This document shows, in pieces, positions 45,704-55,186 of a stretch of DNA of 64,000 bases. Source of the DNA: Rhodocollybia butyracea (taxonomy: Eukaryota > Basidiomycota > Agaricomycetes > Agaricales > Omphalotaceae); the NCBI GenBank assembly GCA_015501585.1, contig JADNRY010000076.1:183132-247131 (forward strand), read 5' to 3'. Each line of letters begins with the position of its first letter. Position 1 is the stretch's first letter. Both the position numbers and the translations under genes were made by a program. The notes beneath the pieces are model-generated. The model saw only the letters and a list, made by a program, of their open reading frames with translations, had not been told where the DNA came from and did not search any database.

Positions 45704-47707
45704 ATGAACATTGAAAGTTCCAGTGTTTCCGAAGAGCCTTTCAAGAATGCGAACATCACTTCGCATGTGCTTGATGAGCGGAGGCGTCTTGCACTTGCAG
45801 AGGTTGACAACGCTAAGTTCTCGTACGCATATACGAACATTCCACCCCCCCGATTCTCTTCTCATGCTTATCTCACAGCTGGTTTCATGTCAAAGTCTGC
45901 TTCACCGCCGGTGTGGGGTGAGTATTACTCTGCCCTCTTTACTGCTATACTTATTAACGTCTACTCGATCGGAAAGGTTCTTCACCGATGCTTATGATAT
46001 TTTCGCTATCAACATTGCTTCTACTATGTTAGGTTACGTCTACGGTGCAAGTGAGTACCTATCGATCACACAATAGATATCTAGTCTAAAGCTTTCTCTA
46101 GCTCACACAGCTTTGACCAGCAATGCCAGTCTTGGTGTCAAGGTCGCAACTCCCGTCGGTACTTTGATTGGTCAGCTACTCTTTGGATGGCTTGCTGATA
46201 TAGTTGGACGTAAGAAAATGTGTAAGTATCGATGCCTAATGAATCTTTCACACATTAATCTGCCTTTCTAGACGGATTTGAGCTAATGATAATTATCTTT
46301 ACCACGTTTGCCCAAGCCCTTAGCGCCAATGGTCCCTCTGTCAACATCATTGGTGTCCTTGTGGTCTGGCGGGTCCTTATGGGCATTGGTATCGGGGGTG
46401 ACTACCCACTGAGTGCTGTCATTTCATCCGAATTCGCCAGTACTCGCTCGAGAGGTAGACTTATGACAGCGGTCTTTGCATTTCAAGGCTGGGGACAGCT
46501 TGGTAAGTTGAGAGCATATTCCCGAGCCACTTCCGATGCTAACACTCATGCCTTGTAGCCGCTTCTGTCATATCATGTATCACTGTTGCTGGCTACAAGC
46601 AGGAAATTCTTCATGATGTTTCGCCAAACTTTGTTGCCATTGACAAGTGTTGGCGTATCCTTATCGGTATGGGCTGTGTACCAGGAGTAATCGCGTTGTA
46701 CTTCCGTTTAACGATACCGGAAACACCGAGATTCACCATGGATATCGAACGTAATATCCAACAAGCTTCAAGAGATATTGAAACTGTCCTAGCGCTCAAG
46801 GAGGAGAATGATATCCCACTTGGCACAAAGACCAATGTTCCTGCCGCGAGCTGGTCAGACTTCAGAAAACACTTCGGCCAATGGAAGTATATGAAGGTGC
46901 TCATCGGTACTTCGTGGTCTTGGTTTGTGCTCGGTGCGTGTTCGCTTTTTCTTTCCTATTTTTTCCAACCTGACTGGGCCCGCTTCATAGATATTGCCTT
47001 TTATGGACTGGGGTTGAATTCGAATACTATCATTTCGTCGCTGGATCTTCCCTTTGGCTCTCAAAAAAATGCAGGTGTTACTGGAGCAATATACGACAAC
47101 CTCATCAACATCTCTATCGGAAACCTTATTCTTTCAGTTGCGGGTCTCATTCCTGGCTACTGGGCGTCCTTTTTCCTCATCGACTCTTGGGGTCGCAAGC
47201 CCATTCAGCTCTACGGTTTTGTTGTTCTCACTATCTTGTTCCTTATCATGGGTCTGTCGTTCTTAATCACCCCGACTTGAAGATACTTTGATTTACCAAT
47301 CTTGTCCAGGTTTCGGATTCGACAAATTGAATGCCAACGATGCTGGCAAGAAGGGATTCGTTTTCCTGTACTGTCTTACGGACTTCTTCCAGAACTTTGG
47401 CCCGAACGTAACGACTTTTGTGATACCTGGTGAAATATTCCCCACACGATACCGCAGCACAGCACACGGTATTTCTGCTGCTTCTGGAAAACTTGGTGCC
47501 ATTATCGCCCAAGTTGCTTTCTCTAAGATCACAAGTCTTCGTACAATGCAAGTATTTATCATCTACCAAGTTGTGTTCAAGTTCGCTGATCTATTACCCT
47601 TTAGTCTCGAAATATTTGCGTTTTTCATGCTTACTGGGATCTTTTCGACGCTACTTCTTCCCGAAACCAAGGGCAAATCTCTCGAAGAGCTCAACGAGGA
47701 AGATTAA
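45704..47707 (+). CDS. PHO84: PHO84-like high-affinity phosphate:H+ symporter, copy C (intact)
   Basis: Plasma-membrane phosphate uptake permease of the major facilitator superfamily. Nine exons join in phase to 519 aa: 45704-45822, 45879-45917, 45977-46050, 46102-46221, 46272-46502, 46559-46933, 46991-47251, 47310-47547, 47605-47707. Visible motifs: DNAKFSWFHVKVCFTAGVGF, FFTDAYDIFAINIA (the TDAYD motif of the family), GYVYGA, VATPVGTLIGQLLFGWLADI then VGRKKM, GGDYPLSAVISSEFAS (the GGDYPLS family signature), IPETPRFTMDIERN at the end of helix 6, the cytoplasmic loop, [40 protein letters not shown] and [11 protein letters not shown], ending LPETKGKSLEELNEED. The last intron uses a GC donor (GCAAGT). 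Of the three copies, only this one is free of lesions. Confidence 0.92.
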
Positions 47708-48189
47708 ATGTAAACCTTTTTGCACACCACTGTTACTATCACTGGTCTAATATCTTATGTTGAAACGTACATTTCTACAATAATGCCCTGTCACCAAACT
47801 CTTATCAACGACTCACCTATGGCAACCCGGACCGTCTTGCGTAATCTCTGATAAGATAAGATTACAGATCTCTGACTACGACGAATGGTTGAAAGCACGA
47901 ATTTTTAAATCCATCCTCTAGCTTACCAGTACCTATGCAAATATCGTCATTTTCGCATTTTCCGTCTTACAGAATACCGCGAGTGACGTTGCTGGTTTGA
48001 TAGTATAGTTCTTATATAAGTAAGTATATTGTTCTATGATCAAACTTTGTGCATAAGTTCACAAATGCCTTGTCACCAAACTATCGATGAGTTAGCTCAC
48101 GGAGCGTTAGAAGAACGGTTCGTTGGTTATCCATTTGAACATCAAGTGTTGAAGAAGTTCTGGTCGCGATCGAATTACCACTATTGACG
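47708..48189. other. 3' flank of copy C, end of the triplicated block
   Basis: This holds two versions of the recurring 3' motif (about 47783 and 48066: GCCYTGTCACCAAACT). The similarity to the other units appears to fade near 48.1 kb. No gene. Confidence 0.45.
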
Positions 48190-50338
48190 GAAAACCTCAG
48201 TCACGGTGAACTCAAGGAGTGGGGTGAAAATCTTTACTATGTCCAGCTTCCCTGACCTTGACAAACGTATAGTTGCCACCTCGGGCCTGACGAATTGTCC
48301 CAACTCCTGGATATTCAACTTCTGGAGCTTCACGGAACGCAGTCTGATATTTTGTTTCGAGAAGCCGCATCTAGGTTTTTTTAGAACATGAGAAGTACAA
48401 AGGCACATCGCGCACCCAAGCAAGGCTGCTCCTCCAAGGACATGCTCCGTCCTGCATGCCATTATAGACTGTATTCCGTAGATCAGTCGAATGCAAGAGA
48501 AGATGTATAAACTTTAGTACTTGCCAAATAATCGCATGCCATCCTCGATGGCAGGGGCGAGTAGTAAATAAGCAGGCTGTATACTGAGAGACTTTGGTTA
48601 TAGATTGAGGTGATCAAGGTCAGAACGTACAAGTCTCCATTGTGTATAAAAGGTGTGGAGATTTCATCGACCGCAAGAACTTTATAATTTCTTTCCCGAG
48701 AGACTCCAATCTATAATGCATCGTAGGTTACGAGGAAAGAGTCATTCACTTGGAATGAAAAACAGACCATGTCCTTCACGATATTAGAATCTAAAACATC
48801 AATGATTGGACCGAACGCTAGGCTGTCACACCCTTCAAGGGGGCACTAATATTTCTACTATCAATCCCATTCACATCCACTGCACTACACCGACCTTTGT
48901 TCTGTAATCGTATGGATCACGCTGCGGGAAGTCATCCCAAATACCACCAAGCGGGTAAGAGCACTTGTTCATTGCATCGACTCTACTGGGTGAGGTTTGT
49001 TGTTGGTATGCGTATTGAATACTGTCCAAACACTCTGGAAGTTGGTCGACTAGATGGGCACAAGCTGTACTGTTAAAGAACATGTGGCTTTCAGGACCGT
49101 CCTTGCAGATGGATTCATGCATCCACCTAATAGATTATCTTCAGCCAAGTTACCCGTTCAAAAGTTGATTCCAAGGTTCCAACCTATGATGCGTCAACAT
49201 ATCACTACATACGTTCACAAGCATAACCTGCATATATGTATGAGCATTCATTTAGCAACAAAGATTTTTTTATCGTACAGAGTCGGGCATTTTTAATATT
49301 CTCGTTGACACAGATTTTGCTTCAGCGTTTTTTTTGGTGCATGACGTTGATTATGTTTGGGACACTACATTGATGTTTTAGCAATAGAGTCATGTACTAA
49401 CCTCAGCATGCAACACACAAGTGGCCTCCATAAGATCCTGAGTTTATCATAAATGTGTTTCTGCCATTGGAGGTCAGTGTTGAAGTAGAGGGTATATTAA
49501 ATAACAAACTTCGCAAGATGCGGATACTGTCTGGAGCTCAGGACGATGAGTAAGTCATTTGTTTACTAAGGTCAGTCATACTTCCAAAATGCTTGTAAAA
49601 AGTCATCCGTGTCCCAAGCAGCGGTAAGGCTCGAGTTTCTCAGTGAAGCTTGGTCGCCATATGAGAAGCCCACACCCACAGGCTGCGAAAAGAAATCAGT
49701 GGAGGCAAATAACAGATCAATCTCACGGACGAACATGATCAATGGCAAGAAGGTTTGCATGCTCAGTCCATGAATACAGAGACGGTATGGCTTCTCCTCC
49801 GCCGGTTGCATTGACAGTAATTGAGCATGGCCTGTACAATGCACAGTTATAACGTTAACATAATGTATGCAGTGAACTGACCCAGCGCCACTAAACGGGA
49901 ACAGCATGCCAGAGGCACCGGGTCCTCCGCCTAGCGTCATCACTACAGGTGCATTCTTGGGATCATGCCGAGCTTTAAACAGCCTGTCTTCACTGTCAGT
50001 TGTGATAGAGCAGAGGTAGCCTGCCAAACCGACCACCAAAAAAGATGCTTATCCTCTTCTCCAGCAGAATTTGTTAGATGGACATAGCCCGATTCAAAGC
50101 TATCTTCTGGGCGACCGCAATACAGCGTCCCGTTGGAGGTCACCTCCATTCGTGAAGCAATGTTTGGGGTTCCTCTGACGTCTGACGCGTTCAAAGGCGA
50201 TGACGAGTTGAAAATGACTTGAGAGCGAGGCTCTAAGTCGGGTTGGTTTGCATTATACGGCAGAAAGATATCAGCCTCAACGACCATGCTAAACAAGGCT
50301 ACGCTGGTTACAAGTATGCGCGGAAGTGATAGGAGCAT
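48190..50338 (-). pseudogene. Serine carboxypeptidase (S10)-like gene, probably degenerate
   Basis: Secreted S10 peptidase relative. The start at 50338 gives a signal peptide (MLLSLPRILVTSVALFSMVV). Exons then read RMEVTSNGTLYCGRPEDS, KNAPVVMTLGGGPGASGM (the GGPG oxyanion-hole region), GPCSITVNATGGGEAIPSL, LYSWTEHANLLAIDHPVGVG with FSYG, and DTDDFLQAFWKQYPHLAK. The nucleophile region reads NSGSYGGHL (G in place of the usual E of ESYGG). The disulfide-rich middle is KDGPESHMFFNSTACAHLVD, then DPYDYRTKV. Later come PFIHNGDL and LLLAPAIEDGMRLF, and GNYTFVKVREAGH carries the catalytic histidine. Where the catalytic Asp is expected (YAGxxD) the sequence reads YGIQS, and stops interrupt the region after GGHL. 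Exon joins downstream of 49400 are uncertain, so decay is likely but not proven. Confidence 0.65.
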
Positions 50339-51656
50339 ACGTGGATTGATGATTGTTAGTCTCAATCTACACTGCCGTGACAATCTATCCAACTGAGGCT
50401 AGCCCAGTCCTGTTGATCCCAAGCACGAAATAACCGAAGCTAGGTCTAAAAACCGTAATTTAGCCCTCAGCTGTGGTCAACGCAAATTAAGCTCAGGTGC
50501 AAGAAGCTTATGCTGGGTATTAATTGAGCGTTGTGCTTCGGATTACTGTGCACTGCCTCACCTGATTGTTCCGGCTCTTTTAGCTCTTCCAGTTCTTCCC
50601 TCTGTTTTTGTTCTCGTTCCAAAAATGCTTTATATTTCTAGCTACTGTTACTACACGTTGCACATCGCTATTAGTTACTACTCTGTATACCCACGTAAAC
50701 ATATCGTTCACCTAGATTCATTGATAAGCAAGTAATGATTTCTAAGGAGAAATGCAAACATACCGTTGGAAACTCGTGAGTTGTACTGCAGGAAAGCCGT
50801 TAGAAAACCAATAGTGAGAGGTGTGAGAAAACTGATGAAAAAAAGAACAAACCGCGTCAATAACTGTAGCGCAGCAACAGCAGTAGGCCCTGGTCTTGAG
50901 ATAGCACAGCTAGAGGCATGCAGACAGATAGAGACAACTTTGAGCATCGGTCTTCAAATTGAAGTCGGCTGGATAGATATCAGAATTAAACCTGAAGAGC
51001 GTTGAAGTTGCTTCATTTTTGATAAAGTTTGAGCTTCCGCTTTGCCATAAAGAACGTTTGAGATTCCGCCTTGCCTTGAAGCTACAAACGCCGATTCTTG
51101 AAGAATGTTGCTTGATTTTGTACTTGCGATATTGACATGTGCAATTCGGACGATCCTCATGCGTAGCTCTGAGCGCCGACAACTTGACGATAAGCGTTGA
51201 TGCAAGGATGATGGACGTTGAGAGAAAGAAGTTGAACATACGTGACTCATCATTCACATGTTCAGATCACAAGCTCACATGTTCAGCTCACGCATCACAA
51301 ACCTTTGGGCGGGACATTGTTTTTCACAGTTAGCAGTATTGCACTGAGTGCTTTGTGCAATGTAGGACCAATATAGTACAAAAAAAGTTCGTCCCAAGCG
51401 GTAACTAATTATTTCAGACTCGGTTTCAATTTTTTGCGGCTCAGCGCCAAAAGATATTTAGCCTGGGGACATCCGGAACCTTTCAGCCCGAGCCGCAAGG
51501 GAGGGTTTGGCCGTGTACTGTACTTATATGCTGCAAGGATGCGGAATGAATATCGATCGGGCCGTTGCGTCACGAAAACAAAAGATCACGCGTCTGGTCA
51601 TATGGTAAATCTTATTGGTCATCAGACATCGATGATCGGGTTCAACGCGTTCTTCC
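50339..51656. other. Intergenic, no recognised gene
   Basis: About 1.3 kb. Minus-strand frames at 50708-50947 (with a hydrophobic stretch LLTRFVLFFISFLTPLTIGF) and 50910-51257 have no family match and may be parts of one small spliced gene or chance. The right end is the promoter of the SRA gene. Confidence 0.4.
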
Positions 51657-54505
51657 ATGCACAACCTTTTCAAAAAGAAAAAGACACCGTAAGAACGGAT
51701 CTTATATTATATCTTTACTATCCTTTACCCTGATCTAAACACTCCAGAAAAACTTACAGCTATGGTAGTGTCAATGGCGTCAAGGTTGGAGACATATTCG
51801 CGACGAGGAAGATTTGCAGTGACATAGGGTAAGCGGTTCATAATAACTGAATTGGCTTTACTCACTCTATGTTCGCAGGCTTCATGGGCCTACCCAGGTA
51901 TGCCAGTTCTAATCCGTGACGCGAGTGGCACGAGTAACACATTGGATCTAGGCTGGTATTCACGGAAATGTGGTGTATGGCGCTTATTCTGTTGTCCTGT
52001 GCGTATCTGTTCATATGTATTGTGGTGCTCTACTTATCCCATAACATGTCAGCTCCGGTGGATATGAAGATGACGAAGACCATGGCGATAGATTGTGAGA
52101 GCCATGTGTTTGGTCTGATGAACTGAACCTGACCGATTTCCTGCAGCTGGTATACAGGCGAAGGCAAGAGAGCTGTATCTCAGAATCTCAAACCTGATTA
52201 TAACTAGATTACGCGTAGGTGGGCGGGACAGCACTGGAGCTCAAGTCGAAGATCAAAAATGGGAGAACAAGAGTAACAAAAGCTTAAAGGCAGGCGTTCT
52301 TCCTAGTTTTAAGTGCTTGCAAGGACTCATCGTTTGCAGAATAGTTGTAATAAATTGCCTATACGAGTTATTCGTGGTTACACTTTGGAATCTCCTTACG
52401 CACCTGATAGAGGTTACCGATACGATGGTCTATACAAAGTAACCAAGGTATGTCGCCGTAAATATCCATCGTTTTCATTCTTTCATTAATCTTTTTATCA
52501 GGTTACTCGAGTTCGAGGAAAATCGGGCTTTCTCTTGTGCAAATACCTCTTCCAGGTGCATATCTCCAATTTCCCGTTATCACAAATTGACCTGATGTAT
52601 TTGATCTTGTAGCGGAAGCCAGATCAACCTCCTTTACCAGAACCACGAATGAAATCCAAACCCCTACGCCAGAGCAAACTATCTGAGGATAAAATGTCGA
52701 AAGGACACAGATCTTCGTCGCCTGATTCTGGAAAGTATAGTACTCGTATCCAGCCTTACGCGAGTACCTCCAAAGTCCAGGCTTATGAAAGCGAAGCGGA
52801 AGAGACTCAGGATGGAGGCTTGTTTGGCAGTGAGAATGAGCAAGAGGGGGAGCAGGAGGAACGTGAAGCATTACACGAAGAATCAAGCCAAGCCCCTATT
52901 TTAGGCAAGCGAAAGCGGATTTTAACACCCATTTCACTGGAAGATAGTGACGACAATGATCTGCCTTCCAGACCCTACGTCGTGAAACGTTCTAGATCTG
53001 TATCTGGTGTGGAGGCAGATAAGGAAAATAGCGATGACGACTCTCGGCCTTCCAAACGTCCTAAACAGACTATGCCAACTGTTGTTCATCCCGATTCCAC
53101 CGGTTCTGGTCCTCCAGAGTCGGACGAGGATGTTATTTCCCTATTCAGTGATGACGATGATCGAAAGTCTAAACCTGCATATCCTCGCGTCAACCGAGAA
53201 TTCACTGTCAGAAAGGTACTTCCTCTGGAACCGGTATCGCTACCTAAAGTTGACAAAACTTCCGGAACGACTACCCATGTACCTTCTCCCTCGCCTCCTC
53301 CACCACTCCAAGTCCAGACTCCGTCTCTCTCAGCGCAAGTGTTGGCAAACGATGCCTCATCACCCATGGTGCCCGAGTCTACGTTCCCAGACGAATCACC
53401 AGTGCCTTTGACGCTTCAGTCTCAACCGGTGGCGATTTCCCAGCCATCGAATGCTCCTGCGCCGAGTGGTGCTCTTCCAGTTCCAGCCGTGTCCACAGAA
53501 TCACCCCCATCCAAATCTCCCCCCCAGCCGGCTCATTCATCTACTCCCGTTTCACCAATATCAACCGTTCCGCCAGCACTTGCTCTTCTTCCCTCGGATA
53601 CTCATTCAGTGAGTTCAACAACGGGGTCCTTACCCGCTACATTTTCTTCCCCTTCCCAGCATCAACCCCAGTCGACGCTGGTTTTGGCATCTACAGTAGC
53701 CCGAGTATTGGCCGCTGCGCACCTTTCCTTGGCTGGGAACCCCTCCTTCGCTTCTTCCATAAACCAAGCATTAACAGCCAACCCAGCATTTGCTTCCAGT
53801 GTAATCCGAGCATTCGCTGCCAATCCTGCTTTAGCTACCAATCCAGCCTTAGCTTTGAGAGTGGCCCAAGCATTGGCATCGTCAGCTCTGAACTTGAATT
53901 CGAACCCCCCTCAGTCATCGTCAGCACATGTAGCCACGTCCGTGCGTGCGCCTAAGCCTCTACCCTCAAACGCGAATGGCTCTGGATCTGGGTCCATACC
54001 CGCGACTTCTGCTCCACTTTCGATCGTAAACGCAAACGTTGTAGATATTCATACCGCCAGAAATGGATCCTCGCCCATACCCATACTCACGCCCCCCATT
54101 TCAGCTACTGATATGACGCATCTGGTTGGACATAACCCTGTTCCTGTTCCTGCACCCGCTGCTGGCTTGATCGACGCTGCACGACATGACCCCGCACCTA
54201 CACCCATCATAGCTGCACCCAAACCCACTCCTGCTCCCGTTAGTTCTACGAGTACCGCTGTACACATCCCTGCTTTCACTCCCTCACCCTCCTCAGCTGC
54301 ACCTACTTTGTCCTCCTCCATAGCCGCCCCGGTCCCTATCTCTACACCGACACCGACACCGACAACACCGACACCTATCTACTCCACATTTGCAGTACTC
54401 CATCGTCCCAATCAAGTCCCGCCATATATCCCGACTCAGGCTAAATTCGACTGGGGTCCATTATTGAGAGATTTGGAGGATATCAGGAATGATGAGATTC
54501 GCTGA
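51657..54505 (+). CDS. SRA-YDG domain protein with low-complexity tail
   Basis: Predicted DNA reader: SRA-YDG domains bind methylated or hemimethylated cytosine by base flipping. Ten exons join in phase to 783 aa: 51657-51688, 51760-51828, 51879-51897, 51952-51998, 52053-52094, 52147-52163, 52219-52289, 52340-52447, 52502-52555, 52613-54505. The SRA domain covers roughly residues 10-150: TPYGSVNGVKVGDIFATRKI, GIHGNVVYGAYSVVLSGGYE, FWYTGEGGRDSTGAQVEDQK, NKLPIRVIRGYTLESPYAPD, RGYRYDGLYKVTK (the YDG signature) and RGKSGFLLCKYLFQRKPDQP. The remaining 600 residues are acidic and Ser-rich, then Pro/Ser/Thr-rich with Ala-rich degenerate repeats (NPAFASSVIRAFAANPALAT) and a KRKR-type basic patch. No RING, PHD, SET or nuclease domain is present. 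Introns after residues EG and SLK appear to use GC donors, chosen because they restore the domain exactly. Confidence 0.86.
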
Positions 54506-55186
54506 GATTGAACGATCGAAGCGTTCGGGAGGTAGGACTGAAGGGAAGCCTCGTCAAGGTGGGGGTTGAGACCGAGGCTTGCTTTGTTATCGAAATATCT
54601 CTGTTTCATTTGCTTCACTCGATCTATCTGTTGTTTTGTTTTTGCTGTCGTCTGCTCTGAACTAGTTATGGTTATGCTATGGACAAATGATACATGTTTA
54701 TGCGAGTATCGGAGCTGCAAGTATAGCATAGGATCTGAGGTGAAGTGATGAGAAGTGAACTCATTACGTGTTTGTCACATTTGTGGTTTATCTTGTTCTG
54801 ATTCTTGTACAAAGCCTTTGGGTTGGCGTATCCGACCATTTGTGCTGCATCGTTGCCTATTCCTGTTCTTGATTACTAGTATTCGCGTCCGAACCGCGTC
54901 CAGAAACGCGTCAAAAATAGTGACCAATGACGTGTGTGTATCTATAATCCCTTCAAGTTCAAGTTTTCGTGTATCTCGCTGTAATGACTCGTGCTCCCCC
55001 AGCAGGAATCTTTTGTGTGGTACGAATACTCCTAGTCAAATAAGGTAGAGGTTTCTCAATAGTTTTATCCCACAATTTGTGGGCGAACTATACAGTATCT
55101 ATAATTACAGTCCTATTCAAACCTATGGGTACCGAACTTGAAGATACTGCTTATAATTACCCTACCTCAAGATACCCACAACTCTA
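54506..55186. other. Intergenic spacer
   Basis: About 680 bp between two plus-strand genes. No recognised gene or repeat. Confidence 0.45.

Larger units (their letters stand above)
35737..48100 (+). repeat. Tandem triplication, about 5.0-kb period, of a phosphate permease unit
   Basis: Three head-to-tail units with start codons at 35737, 40740 and 45704, spaced 5003 and 4964 bp. Similarity covers exons, introns and 3' flanks. Between B and C it also covers the promoter (GGCTATTCA, then TTTTGGATGGAAAGCTGTAA at about 40530-40565 and 45470-45505). The block GAAGCGATAATCAATGATG recurs in both spacers (about 39658 and 44777). Insertions of mobile elements and small indels distinguish the spacers. 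The right edge is approximate. Confidence 0.88.

Noticed and set aside
45842..45900. ATG-to-exon read-through in copy C (YAYTNIPPPRFSS...)
   Set aside because: It is the first intron (GTACGC...CTCACAG). The family sequence KFSWFHVKV appears only after removal.
46934..46990. CSLFLSYFFQPDWARFID as permease sequence in copy C
   Set aside because: Although open, this segment begins with GTGCGT and ends with CATAG. Removing it restores the family sequence WSWFVLDIAFYG, and in copy B the same interval contains stops, so it is an intron.
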